NCBI RefSeq assembly: GCF_014270065.1
Contig: NZ_JACNME010000014.1
Location: forward strand, 1-64,000
From: Quadrisphaera sp. RL12-1S
GTDB lineage: Bacteria; Actinomycetota; Actinomycetes; Actinomycetales; Quadrisphaeraceae
Length of the DNA stretch: 64,000 nt
Direction of reading: 5' to 3'
The notes beneath the pieces are model-generated. The model was given only the letters and a program-made list of their open reading frames with translations. It made no database searches and was not told where the DNA came from. This document shows positions 9,427 to 18,494 of this stretch, piece after piece. Both the position numbers and the translations under genes were made by a program. Each line of letters opens with the position of its first letter. Within the stretch, counting starts at the first letter, position 1.

Positions 9427-11388
9427 ATGCGCAGCATCAGGGGTCAGCTCGTGGTCAGGGTGATGGCGATGACCATCGCCATCCTGGCGGTGGTGGTGAC
9501 GGTGGTCGCGCTACGGGCCTCCTCGACCGGTGAACGCCAGGCCGAGCTGTACAACCGGACCCTGGCCGCCGATCAGGCGTCCTCGGTGCAGCTCACGCTG
9601 CGCCAAGCAGTCGTCACCGTCGACACACTGGCTGGTGCGCTAGCTGCGCTGCACCAGAACGGCGGGGCCTCGAGGACCGCCGTCACCGCCGCGGTCCATG
9701 ACACCCTCGTGGCGAACCCCTCTCTGCTGGGCGTGGCGACGGCGTGGGAACCGAACGCCTTCGACGGACGCGACGCCGCTTTCGCCGGTGCGAGCGGGAG
9801 CTCCGCAGACGGCCGCTACGGCGTCTACTGGTACCGCAGCGGCGGCGAGTTGTCCTTCACCACCCTGACCAGCATGGACGACCCGTCACAGGGCGACTGG
9901 TACCTCGGCCCACGCCAGAGCCTGAAGGCGATGCTGACCGAGCCGTACACCTACAAGCTGGACGGCAAAGAAGTCTTGATGACCACGGCCACGGCGCCGG
10001 TGCTCGTGCAGGGCCAGTTCCTCGGGGTCGTCACCGCGGACCTGGCGCTGACCGACCTGACGGCGAAGCTGCAGGCCATCAAGCCCTACGGCAACGGGTA
10101 CGTCTCGCTGCTGAGCGACAAGGGCAACGTCGTCGCCGGCCCCAGCGCCCAGGCGCTGGGCAAGCCACTGCAGGGCCCCCTGGCCGCTGTGGCGCAGCAG
10201 GTCAGCGCCCAGCGCACCGCACAGACCACGAGCCTGAACGACCCGTCGTCGGGCGGCGAGGCTCTGGCCGCGGTGGCTCCGGTCGCCGTCACTGACGACC
10301 AGACGTGGGCGCTGGTGGTCTCCGCGCCCCGCGCCACAGTACTGGCCGACGTCGCACGAACGACATGGCTGATCGTGCTGGTCGGCCTGGTGGCTGTGGT
10401 CCTGGCCGGCGCGCTGACCTGGTGGATCGGGACCGGACTGGTCCGTCCTGTGCGCGCCCTGCGGGACAGCCTCATCGACATCGCTGACGGCGAGGGCGAC
10501 CTGACCCGCCGGGTGGACTCCGCTCGCCACGATGAGCTGGGTCAGCTCGGAGGGGCGTTCAACCGCTTCGCCGACACGGTCGCTGCCACCGTTCGCGAGA
10601 TCACCACCGAGGCCGACTCACTGCACCGCGCCGCTGGGGCACTGGACAGCACCAACCGATCCCTGACCACCGACATCGATGCCTCCGCGACACGATGCAG
10701 CGAGGTCGCCGGCCAGGCCGGTGCCGCCAGCGCCGAGGTCACCACCATCGCCTCGGCTGCCGAGGAGATGGGCGCCTCCATCGCTGAGATCGCACGCGGC
10801 ACCCACGAAGCCTCCCGCATCGCTGCCGAAGCGGTGCAGGTCTCTAGCTCCACGGAGACCGTCTTCGAGGCTCTGTCGACCAGTTCCACTGAGATCGGCG
10901 CCATCGTGGCCACCATCACCGGTATCGCCCAGCAGACCAACCTCCTGGCCCTGAACGCCACCATCGAAGCCGCCCGCGCCGGAGAGGCCGGCAAGGGCTT
11001 CGCGGTGGTCGCCGGAGAGGTCAAGGACCTGTCGGGGCAGACCGCTCGGGCCACCGACGACATCGAACAGCGCATCACCCGCCTGCTCAGCGACGTCGGC
11101 TCCGCCTCCAGCTCGGTGTCCACGATCGGGACCGTGGTGGGTGATCTTGATGGGATCCAGACCTCCGTGGCCAGCGCCGTGGAGGAGCAGACCGCGGTCA
11201 CCGCCGAGATCGCGACGGGGGTCACCCGCGCCGCGCTGGCCACGACCGCCATCGCCGACACGATCGTGCAGGTGGCTGCCGCCGCGGAGAGCATGCGGTT
11301 CAGCGCGGCCGCCGCCCGAGCCTCCGTGCAGGACGTCAGCGCCACCGCCGAGCGCATGCGGGCCCTCGTGGGTCGGTTCAGGGTCTGA
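9427..11388 (+). CDS. Methyl-accepting chemotaxis protein with periplasmic-type dCache domain
   Basis: A 653-residue transmembrane chemoreceptor. Helix 1 is at about 11-30. The extracellular double Cache domain spans about 35-300 (for example [11 protein letters not shown] and [14 protein letters not shown]). Helix 2 is at about 313-338 and HAMP at about 340-395 ([12 protein letters not shown]). The cytoplasmic signalling domain runs to the end, with the conserved tip [19 protein letters not shown] that binds CheA/CheW. The ligand is probably an amino acid or amine, given the dCache domain and the neighbours. It is flanked by transport and catabolic genes and a half-operator lies before it, so it may be co-regulated with uptake. 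It would feed the flagellar motor encoded later in the window. Confidence 0.93.
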   Translation: MRSIRGQLVVRVMAMTIAILAVVVTVVALRASSTGERQAELYNRTLAADQASSVQLTLRQAVVTVDTLAGALAALHQNGGASRTAVTAAVHDTLVANPSLLGVATAWEPNAFDGRDAAFAGASGSSADGRYGVYWYRSGGELSFTTLTSMDDPSQGDWYLGPRQSLKAMLTEPYTYKLDGKEVLMTTATAPVLVQGQFLGVVTADLALTDLTAKLQAIKPYGNGYVSLLSDKGNVVAGPSAQALGKPLQGPLAAVAQQVSAQRTAQTTSLNDPSSGGEALAAVAPVAVTDDQTWALVVSAPRATVLADVARTTWLIVLVGLVAVVLAGALTWWIGTGLVRPVRALRDSLIDIADGEGDLTRRVDSARHDELGQLGGAFNRFADTVAATVREITTEADSLHRAAGALDSTNRSLTTDIDASATRCSEVAGQAGAASAEVTTIASAAEEMGASIAEIARGTHEASRIAAEAVQVSSSTETVFEALSTSSTEIGAIVATITGIAQQTNLLALNATIEAARAGEAGKGFAVVAGEVKDLSGQTARATDDIEQRITRLLSDVGSASSSVSTIGTVVGDLDGIQTSVASAVEEQTAVTAEIATGVTRAALATTAIADTIVQVAAAAESMRFSAAAARASVQDVSATAERMRALVGRFRV

Positions 11389-11620
11389 ACATCCTCTGCG
11401 CCAACGCCGCTCGATCACGTTGCGTCCGGTGTGCCTGTGGCTCACTGGATGCGACGTGGTCGACGACGAGCAACGGTCCCGGCATCGTGGTCTGTCGACG
11501 GGGGGTGATCGCTGAACCCGCGAACGGGCCTCGACCGCATCCTGGGCCCACCGCGGCAGCACACGGAAGGTGAGGGCGGCTGTCAGGCGCCAGATGCCCG
11601 ACGGCGCTCTGGACTGGGCG

Positions 11621-12514
11621 TCACAGCGGTCGGTGGCCGATCAGCGCACCTTCCAGGACGCGCAAGACGGCTGGTGCTGACTCTCCGGACCGGTGCACCA
11701 GTAGCAGCGAAGTCTGCAGGGAGACGTCCTGCAGCCGGGCGTAGCGCACACCAGGCATGGACAGACCCGAGAGGCACTCGGGCACCAGCGCCACCGCGGT
11801 CCCCGCGCCCACCAGAGCAAGGGCCGCGAGGTAGTCGCGCACTGCGATGACCGCTGGGGGGCTCAAGCAGCCTGCCGCCGCAACGGCAGCGACTTCGTCA
11901 CGAGCGTCGTGTGCTTCCCCGAAGGACGGGACGGCGAACCGCTCGCCTGCGAGCTCATGGGCGAGCACCGCGCCGGACCTTCCCGAGCGGTGACGTTCGG
12001 GTACTGCCAGCAGCACGTCCTCACGACGGACCACGGTCTTGGACAAGCTGTCTGGCAGCTCGGGCCGGTCGCGCAGCAGTCCGACGTCGATCCTCCCGGC
12101 CACCAGCGCCTCAACCTGCTCGGGCGTGGCCATCTCCTCTATGAGGATCTTCACTGCGGAGTCCTCGATCACGTGGGCGACTGCGTCAGCCAGGACACCG
12201 GAGTAGGCAGCTGAGGCGACGTAGCCCACCCGCACACGACCCAGGAGCCCCTCGCCCGCAGCGCGCCCGACCGATTCGGCCTGCTCGACGGCCTGGAGCA
12301 CCTTGTGGGCCTCCGGCAGGAAGACCTCACCGGCAGCGGTCAGCCGGGGGGTCGTGCGTCGGCCTCGTTCCAGCAGCCGGACCCCGAGATGGTCCTCGAG
12401 TGCCTTGAGCTGGGCGCTCACGTTGGAGGTGGCGGTCTCAAGGCCTTCGGCGGCCCGCGCGAAGTGCATCTGCTCGGCGACGGCCACGAACGCCCTCAGC
12501 CAACGCAGGTCCAA
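11621..12514 (-). CDS. LysR-family transcriptional regulator
   Basis: A 297-residue regulator with an N-terminal winged helix-turn-helix (about 1-60, MDLRWLRAFVAVAEQMHFARAA) and a periplasmic-binding-protein-like effector domain (about 90-290). It lies 144 bases downstream of the semialdehyde dehydrogenase gene on the same strand, separated by a strong hairpin, so it probably has its own transcription. Its 232-base convergent gap to the chemoreceptor gene (11389-11620) holds nothing I recognise. It is the obvious candidate to activate the aldehyde dehydrogenase-aminotransferase operon, but its targets are not shown by sequence. Confidence 0.88.
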   Translation of the reverse strand: MDLRWLRAFVAVAEQMHFARAAEGLETATSNVSAQLKALEDHLGVRLLERGRRTTPRLTAAGEVFLPEAHKVLQAVEQAESVGRAAGEGLLGRVRVGYVASAAYSGVLADAVAHVIEDSAVKILIEEMATPEQVEALVAGRIDVGLLRDRPELPDSLSKTVVRREDVLLAVPERHRSGRSGAVLAHELAGERFAVPSFGEAHDARDEVAAVAAAGCLSPPAVIAVRDYLAALALVGAGTAVALVPECLSGLSMPGVRYARLQDVSLQTSLLLVHRSGESAPAVLRVLEGALIGHRPL

Positions 12515-12609
12515 CGCATCACCTCCATGCCATGACGCTACTCGGCTCGAGGAACGGGCCGAACCCGCAGAGCGCCGCCGTGGGGTGAGTCGGTCGGGGC
12601 GATCTCATG

Positions 12610-12651
12610 GGTGGTGCGGTGCGAACCACCCGGGGCTCTCACCGCACCACC
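12610..12651 (-). terminator. Hairpin terminator after the semialdehyde dehydrogenase gene
   Basis: A perfect 12-bp inverted repeat (GGTGGTGCGGTG at 12610-12621 and its complement at 12640-12651, 18-base loop) begins 8 bases past the gabD-type stop codon. No T-run follows, as is usual in high-GC actinobacteria. Confidence 0.65.
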
Positions 12652-12658
12652 TGAGAGT

Positions 12659-14026
12659 TCAGCCGGCCGTGCGGATCAGCTTGCGGTTGATGAACTCTTC
12701 AATGCCTGAGCGGCCCAGCTCGCGCCCGCTGCCGCTGCCCTTGGTGCCACCGAAGGGCAGCTCGGGACTGTCTGCCGCCACGATGTTGATGAAGACCATG
12801 CCGGCGCGGATCGCGTCCGCCACGCGCTCGGCCTGCTCAGGGTCGGTGGTGAAGACGTAGGAGCCCAGCCCGAACGGGGTGTCGTTGGCCAGGTGCACCG
12901 CAGCGGCTTCGTCTGCGACGCGGTAGACCACACCGACCGGACCGAAGAACTCCTCCCGGTAGGCCTCGTTCTCGGGGGTGACGTCAGTCAGCACGGTCGT
13001 GGTGAAGACGTTGCCCTCCCTGCGCCCGCCGTGGACCAAGGTGGCTCCCTGGGCGACTGCCCGTTCGATCTGGTCCTGCAGGCGGTCAGCCGCCGCGGAG
13101 GACGACAGCGGGCCCAGGCTCACCCCGGACGGGGAGGGGGTCTGGGGGGTGATGGCCGCCAGGGCTGCGGTGAAGCGCTCCAGGAACTCCTCGTAGAGGT
13201 CCTCGACGACGATGAAGCGCTTGGCGGCGTTGCAGGCCTGCCCGGAGTTCTCCAGGCGAGCCGTCACCGCAGCTTCTACCGTGGCTGCGAGGTCGTCGGT
13301 CGAGAGCACGATGAACGGGTCAGAGCCACCCAGTTCCAGGACCACCTTCTTGAGGTTCTGGCCGGCGATCCTGGCGATCTCGGCGCCGGCGCGCGCCGAG
13401 CCGGTCAGGGAGACGCCCTGGATCCTGGGGTCAGCGATCGCCTTCTCGATCTGCTCGTAGCTGGCGTAGACGTTCTCGTAGACACCGGCGGGAACGCCGG
13501 CCTCGGTCATGATGTCTGAGATGGCCGCGGATGACTCCGGGCATTGAGGGGCGTGCTTGAGGATGACCGCGTTGCCGATCAGGAGGCTGGGTCCGGCGAA
13601 GCGGGCGACCTGGTAGTACGGGTAGTTCCACGGCATGACTCCCAGCACGACGCCGAGCGGCGCCTTGCGAACCAGGGCCGAGCCCGTGCCTCCGAGCAGC
13701 TGGATGGGTTCGTCGGCGAGGAAGTCGGCCGCCCGGTCGGCGTAGTACTCGTAGATGTCGGCGCAGAAGTCGACCTCACCCAGGCCCTGGTCGAGAGGCT
13801 TGCCCATCTCGCGCTGGATGATCTCGGCGAGCTCCTGGCGCCTCTGGCGGTGCAGGGCGGCCACGGCGCGCACCGCTGCGGCGCGCTCATGTACCGATGT
13901 GCGTGCCCAGGCCTGCTGCGCCGCATCGGCGCGCTGGAGCGTCGCGCTCATCTCTGCGTCGGTGGCAGTCGGGTAGGTGCGCAGAGTCTCACCGGTGCTG
14001 GGGTCGACGACGGCATAGTCGCTCAT
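12659..14026 (-). CDS. NAD(P)-dependent succinate/glutarate semialdehyde dehydrogenase
   Basis: A 455-residue aldehyde dehydrogenase of the short succinate-semialdehyde dehydrogenase type. It has MPWNYPYYQV (about 131-140), the catalytic Glu in LELGGSDPF (about 231), and the catalytic Cys in NSGQACNAAKR (about 265). The C-terminal part has ELPFGGTKGSGSGRELG. It oxidises succinate semialdehyde to succinate or, in the 5-aminovalerate route, glutarate semialdehyde to glutarate. It follows the class III aminotransferase gene by 50 bases on the same strand, an arrangement like gabT-gabD or davT-davD. The sequence cannot decide which of the two semialdehydes is preferred; the glutaryl-CoA genes nearby favour at least dual use. 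Confidence 0.88.
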   Translation of the reverse strand: MSDYAVVDPSTGETLRTYPTATDAEMSATLQRADAAQQAWARTSVHERAAAVRAVAALHRQRRQELAEIIQREMGKPLDQGLGEVDFCADIYEYYADRAADFLADEPIQLLGGTGSALVRKAPLGVVLGVMPWNYPYYQVARFAGPSLLIGNAVILKHAPQCPESSAAISDIMTEAGVPAGVYENVYASYEQIEKAIADPRIQGVSLTGSARAGAEIARIAGQNLKKVVLELGGSDPFIVLSTDDLAATVEAAVTARLENSGQACNAAKRFIVVEDLYEEFLERFTAALAAITPQTPSPSGVSLGPLSSSAAADRLQDQIERAVAQGATLVHGGRREGNVFTTTVLTDVTPENEAYREEFFGPVGVVYRVADEAAAVHLANDTPFGLGSYVFTTDPEQAERVADAIRAGMVFINIVAADSPELPFGGTKGSGSGRELGRSGIEEFINRKLIRTAG

Positions 14027-14076
14027 GGTGCTTCCTCTCCTCGGGGGGCGACGACGGGCTGCTGGACGGGTGTCGG

Positions 14077-15444
14077 TCAGCGGGAGGCGGCGAAGGCGTC
14101 GGCGAGGACGTCGAAGCCTTCGAGCAGCAGCTCGTCTGAGATGGACAGCGGCGGCAGGAACCGGAGCACGTTGTTGCGGGTGCCAGCGTTCAGTGCCACG
14201 ACACCGGCCTGTTGGGCGAAGGCGATGACCCCTGCTACGGCTCCGGCATCAGGCTCGTGGGTGCCGGGGACCACCACCTCGGCGGCCACCATCGCGCCGC
14301 GCCCGCGGATGTCACCGATGCGAGCATCGACGGCCGCGAGGGCGCGCAGCCGTTCAGTCATCAGCTCCCCGAGGCGCTCGGCGCGTTCCAGCAGGCCTTC
14401 GGCCTCGATGGTCTCGATCGCGGCCAGGGCTGCGGCGCAGGCCACCGGATTGCCGCTGTAGGTGCCGCCGATGCCGCCGCGGTGCACGGAGTCCATGACG
14501 TCAGCACGGCCCGTGACCGCCGCTAGGGGCAGTCCTCCGGCCAGTGCCTTGGCCGAGACCACCAGGTCGGGCACCAGGCCCTCGTGCTCGCTGGCGAACC
14601 AGCGTCCTGTGCGTCCGAGCCCCGTCTGGACCTCGTCCGCGACGAAGAGGATGCCCCGCTGGCGGGCGAAGTCGGCCACCGCAGGCAGGAACCCCTCGCT
14701 GGGGACGATGAAGCCGCCCTCACCCTGGACCGGCTCGACGACCACGCAGGCGATCTGGTCGGCGCCGACCTGGATGTCCACCAGCTCGTGCAGCGCGTCC
14801 AGGGCTGCCTCCCGGGCTGTCTCCTCGTCTCCGTGCGAGGAGAAGGGGGAGGGCAGCGGAGCGCGGTAGACCTCTCCCGGGAACGGCCCGAAGCCGGACT
14901 TGTAGGGTGCGGCCTTGCCTGTCATCGCCATCGTCAGCGCTGACCGTCCGTGGTAGGCCCGGTCGAAGACCACCACCCCGGGGCGGCCCGTGGCCACGCG
15001 GGCGTACTTCACGGCGTTCTCCACGGCTTCGGCCCCGGTGTTGAACAGGGCCGTGCGCTTGGGGTGGTCGCCCGGGGTGAGCCGGTTGAGCTGCTCCGCG
15101 ACAGCCACGTACCCCTCGTAGGGATTCACCAGGAAGCAGGTGTGCGTGAAGGCCTGCAGCTGGGCGGTGGCCTGTTCCACGACGCGCGGGGCGCTGTTGC
15201 CGACGCTGGTGACCGCGATGCCGCTGGCCAGGTCGATGAAGCTGTTGCCGTCGACGTCGACCAGCACCCCTCCACCGGCCGCGGCGACGTAGAACGGCTG
15301 GCTGCTTCCCAGCCCTGCAGGAAGCGCGGTGGCGCGCCGAGCTGCCAGCTCGCGGCTGCGCGGGCCGGGCACCTCGGTGATGAGGTGACGTCGCTGGGGC
15401 AGCTGCGGACCACCTAGTACGGCGATGTCGTCCAGCGTGGTCAT
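14077..15444 (-). CDS. Class III aminotransferase, 4-aminobutyrate/5-aminovalerate type
   Basis: A 455-residue PLP enzyme of actinobacterial GabT type. The PLP-binding Asp is in FVADEVQTGLGRTG (about 270) and the Schiff-base Lys in SAKALAGGLPL (about 299). NTGAEAVENAVKYAR and YHGRS are further family signatures. It transfers the amino group of GABA or 5-aminovalerate to 2-oxoglutarate, giving glutamate and a semialdehyde. I chose ATG 15444 because GAGGAG lies 6 bases upstream; a second ATG at 15465 has no such site. It sits between the two aldehyde dehydrogenase genes in one transcription unit. The glutamate it makes could be recycled by the glutamate dehydrogenase of the neighbouring importer operon. 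Confidence 0.9.
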   Translation of the reverse strand: MTTLDDIAVLGGPQLPQRRHLITEVPGPRSRELAARRATALPAGLGSSQPFYVAAAGGGVLVDVDGNSFIDLASGIAVTSVGNSAPRVVEQATAQLQAFTHTCFLVNPYEGYVAVAEQLNRLTPGDHPKRTALFNTGAEAVENAVKYARVATGRPGVVVFDRAYHGRSALTMAMTGKAAPYKSGFGPFPGEVYRAPLPSPFSSHGDEETAREAALDALHELVDIQVGADQIACVVVEPVQGEGGFIVPSEGFLPAVADFARQRGILFVADEVQTGLGRTGRWFASEHEGLVPDLVVSAKALAGGLPLAAVTGRADVMDSVHRGGIGGTYSGNPVACAAALAAIETIEAEGLLERAERLGELMTERLRALAAVDARIGDIRGRGAMVAAEVVVPGTHEPDAGAVAGVIAFAQQAGVVALNAGTRNNVLRFLPPLSISDELLLEGFDVLADAFAASR

Positions 15445-15498
15445 CAGTTCTCCTCGGATCGTCATGGTGTGGTCCTGCGGGGCTGGGGCCTGGGCGCT

Positions 15499-16929
15499 TC
15501 AGCCGCGCAGGTAGACCGTGGTGGTCTTGGTGAAGAACTGCCGGGAGGCGGTGCCCTGCTCCTTCGGCCCCAGGGAGCTGTGTCGCCCACCGCCGAAGGG
15601 GACGTGCGGGTCGGCGCCGGCGCTCTCGTCGTTGATGTGCAGGACACCGACGTCCAGGGTGTCCACTGCGCTGAGCGCGGAGGCCAGATCGGTGGTGAAG
15701 ACGGCTGCGGACAGGCCGTACTCCCCCTCTCCCGCAAGGGCGAAGGCCTCCTGGACACTGGCGGCGCGCACGACCGACAGGACGGGGCCGAACAGCTCCG
15801 TGCGCCACACATCCAGCTCGGTGGAGGGCAGCACCAGCACGCGCGGGGCACTGAACCATCCGTGCCCGGGCAGGTCGGGGCGCCCGGGGACCACGGCGCT
15901 GGCTCCCTGGTGCAGGGCGCGCTGGACACCGTCCTCCACCGTTGCCCGAGCGCTGTCGGAGATCAGCGGTCCCATGCCGGTCGCAGCATCGAGCGGGTCA
16001 CCGACGACGAGGGATGCCAGGCGGGCCTGCAGCCGGTCCAGGAGCTCATCGGCCACGGGGTCCTGCACCACCAGACGCGAGGTGGCCGTGCACTTCTGGC
16101 CCGTGGAGCGAAACGCGCCCAGCACGATCTGCTCGACGGCGACATCGAGGTCGGCGTCGGCGAGCACGACCGCGGGGTTCTTGCCGCCCATCTCGGCCTG
16201 GACCGCGGCTCCGCGCTGGGCGCAGGTCGCCGCGATGGCGCGTCCGACCCCGGTGGAGCCGGTGAAGGTCACGGCGTGGACATCAGGGTGCTCGACGATG
16301 CGTGAACCGGTGCGCGCGTCAGCGATGACCAGGTTGAGCACACCGGCAGGCAGCCCGGCTTCCTGGAGGGCCTGCGCGAGGCGGACCGCGAGGAGAGGCA
16401 CCACGCCGGCCGGCTTCCAGACCACCGTGTTGCCGTGCACCAGCGCCGGGGCGATCTTCCAGGCGGGAATGGCGATGGGGAAGTTGAACGGCGTGATGAC
16501 GCCGACCACTCCCACCGGGCGGTGGACGACGAGGATGCGCTGCCCGCCTCGAGGAGAGTGGAACACCTGGCCGGCCTCGCGGTCAGCCTCGCCAGCGCAG
16601 TAGCGCAGGATCTGCGCCGCGCGCAGGACTTCACCGATGCCCTCGGCCAGCGTCTTGCCCTCTTCGCGGGTCAGCTCGCGTCCGTAGCGCTGGCCCTCCC
16701 GCTCGAGGACGGCCGCCGCGCCCAGCAGCACCTGAGCGCGTTCGTGGTAGGGCCGGGCTGCCCACGCAGCCGCTGCTCCGGTGGCGGCAGCCACGGCGGC
16801 GTCCACCTGGTCGCCGCTGGCCAAGCGCCCGCTGGCGACGACGTCGTCGGGGTGCGCCGGGTTGGTGGAGAGCAGCTCGGGGCCTCGCCCACTGACCCAC
16901 TGTCCACCGATCAGCTGGTGCAGTTCCAT
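15499..16929 (-). CDS. Aldehyde dehydrogenase, 2-oxoglutarate-semialdehyde/amino-aldehyde type
   Basis: A 476-residue NAD(P)-dependent aldehyde dehydrogenase. TPFNFPIAIPAWKIAP (about 146-161), the catalytic Glu in QAEMGGKNPAV (about 246) and the catalytic Cys in RSTGQKCTATSR (about 280) are intact. The segment around the Cys resembles 2-oxoglutarate-semialdehyde dehydrogenases. In this operon a role as aminoaldehyde dehydrogenase (4-aminobutanal or 5-aminopentanal to the amino acid) is equally plausible. I place the start at ATG 16929, with GGAGG 5 bases upstream; GTG 16941 is an alternative. It is the first gene of the operon ahead of the aminotransferase. Confidence 0.85.
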   Translation of the reverse strand: MELHQLIGGQWVSGRGPELLSTNPAHPDDVVASGRLASGDQVDAAVAAATGAAAAWAARPYHERAQVLLGAAAVLEREGQRYGRELTREEGKTLAEGIGEVLRAAQILRYCAGEADREAGQVFHSPRGGQRILVVHRPVGVVGVITPFNFPIAIPAWKIAPALVHGNTVVWKPAGVVPLLAVRLAQALQEAGLPAGVLNLVIADARTGSRIVEHPDVHAVTFTGSTGVGRAIAATCAQRGAAVQAEMGGKNPAVVLADADLDVAVEQIVLGAFRSTGQKCTATSRLVVQDPVADELLDRLQARLASLVVGDPLDAATGMGPLISDSARATVEDGVQRALHQGASAVVPGRPDLPGHGWFSAPRVLVLPSTELDVWRTELFGPVLSVVRAASVQEAFALAGEGEYGLSAAVFTTDLASALSAVDTLDVGVLHINDESAGADPHVPFGGGRHSSLGPKEQGTASRQFFTKTTTVYLRG

Positions 16930-17021
16930 CGCAGCCTCCACGGTCCTCCTTCGTGCCGACCGCCGGTCGGTGGTGAGTCATCAACGTGCTCGCAGTTCCC
17001 GGTACGGGTAGAGCGATAGCG

Positions 17022-17041
17022 CCGGGACGGCACCGTCCCGG
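17022..17041. promoter_or_regulatory. Short palindrome in the leader region of the aldehyde dehydrogenase operon
   Basis: The 359-base gap 16930-17288 lies upstream of the aldehyde dehydrogenase operon and downstream of the thiolase stop. It contains a perfect 9-bp dyad CCGGGACGG-CA-CCGTCCCGG about 93 bases before the start codon, and an AT-richer patch at about 17,072-17,112 that could hold the promoter. The dyad could be an operator or a leader hairpin. I could not identify a convincing -35/-10 pair or a terminator for the thiolase operon here. Confidence 0.4.
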
Positions 17042-17288
17042 TGTGGCCGTCATCGTGACCTGATCGGCCTCAGTTAACAAGGGGGTGTCACTAAACCAAT
17101 CTGGAGAACAATGGTGATCGTGCTGTGGCCAGAACGTGCACCCGGAACGGCCACGGGCGGGAGCTGTGCACTCGCTCCTGTGACCGCCCCGTGCGACGCC
17201 TCTGACCAGGACCACCATCGATGATCTAGGTCGACGACCGGGGCAGATGACGTGCAGGCAACCGGGGCCGATGCCCTGACGCGCTGGT

Positions 17289-18494
17289 TCAGCCCCAGTG
17301 GTGGAACAGCAGCGCCTCGCCCTGCCCGCCCCCGCCACACAGGGCAGCAACCCCGGTGCCGCCTCCTCGGCGCCTCAAGGCGTGTCCGACGTGCAGGGCC
17401 AGTCGCGCTCCGGAGGCACCAACGGGGTGTCCGAGCGCGATGGCTCCGCCGTCGACGTTGACGGCTTCGGGTGCGAGACCGAGCTCGCGACAGGACTGCA
17501 CAGCCACCGCCGCGAAGGCTTCGTTGAGCTCCACGACGTGCAGGTCATCTGTCCCCAATCCCTCTCTGGCCAACGCCGCCGCCACCGCGCGGGCCGGCTG
17601 CGACAGCAGCGAGGGGTCGGGTCCAGCGACCTGCCCGGCACTTCCGAGGTACGCCAGGGGCTCGCGGCCCCGCTCCCGCGCCCACGCCTCACTGGTGACC
17701 ACGACGAACGCCGCACCGTCGGACAGGGGTGAGGCGTTGCCCGCCGTGATGGATCCCGAAGAGGCGAAGGCCGGACGGAGGCGGGCCAGCGAGGCGGCGC
17801 TGGTGTCATCGCGCACGCCCTCGTCGTGCTCCACCACGATGTCCTGCCCGCGCCGCTGGGGGACCCTGACCGTGACGACCTCCTCAGCCAGGCGTCCAGC
17901 GTCGCGGGCAGCAGCAGCGCGTGCGTGAGAGGCCAGCGCGACCTCGTCCTGCTCCTGCCTGGTGATGGACGCCGCCTGCAAGCGCCCTTCGGTGTCTTCT
18001 CCCATCGACAGGTGGGAGAAGGAGTCGGTGAGGGCGTCGCTGAGCCCGTCGAGCAGGGTGGCGCTGCCGAACCCCACTCCCCCACGCGCCCGCGGTAGCA
18101 GGTGGGGAGCCGAACTCATCGACTCCTGCCCACCAGCGAGGACCACGTCCGCCTCGCCGCAGCGCACCAGGCGCGCGGCATCGATGACGGAGGTCAGCCC
18201 TGACAGGCAGATCTTGTTGATGGTGGTCGCCGGTGCGCGCCACCCGATCCCGGCGGCGATGGCCGTCCGACGTGCCGGTCCTTGTCCGGTGCCGGCCTGC
18301 ACGACCTGCCCGACCAGGACGGCGTCGACTTCCTCACCCGTCAGGCCGGACCTCTGCAGCGCGGCCCTGGCGGCGATGCCTCCGAGGTCGACAGCACTGA
18401 AGGTGCTGAGCGCCCCCTGGTACCTGCCGAAAGGGGTCCGTGCGCCCGCCAGCAGGACCGGGGTCGTTCGGGGGTCGCGCTCAGACGGGCTCAA
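17289..18494 (-). CDS. Acetyl-CoA acetyltransferase (thiolase)
   Basis: A 401-residue thiolase. The acylated Cys is in NKICLSGL (about 96). GNASPLSDGAA, GHPVGASGARLALH and the second Cys in ALCGGGGQGEALL are all present, so the active site is complete. It cleaves acetoacetyl-CoA to two acetyl-CoA, or acts on longer 3-oxoacyl-CoA. The start is TTG at 18494, overlapping the stop of the upstream hydratase-dehydrogenase gene (TTGA), so it is translationally coupled. It is the last gene of the CoA-transferase, glutaryl-CoA dehydrogenase, hydratase/dehydrogenase, thiolase operon and completes the route from glutarate to acetyl-CoA. Confidence 0.92.
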   Translation of the reverse strand: MSPSERDPRTTPVLLAGARTPFGRYQGALSTFSAVDLGGIAARAALQRSGLTGEEVDAVLVGQVVQAGTGQGPARRTAIAAGIGWRAPATTINKICLSGLTSVIDAARLVRCGEADVVLAGGQESMSSAPHLLPRARGGVGFGSATLLDGLSDALTDSFSHLSMGEDTEGRLQAASITRQEQDEVALASHARAAAARDAGRLAEEVVTVRVPQRRGQDIVVEHDEGVRDDTSAASLARLRPAFASSGSITAGNASPLSDGAAFVVVTSEAWARERGREPLAYLGSAGQVAGPDPSLLSQPARAVAAALAREGLGTDDLHVVELNEAFAAVAVQSCRELGLAPEAVNVDGGAIALGHPVGASGARLALHVGHALRRRGGGTGVAALCGGGGQGEALLFHHWG

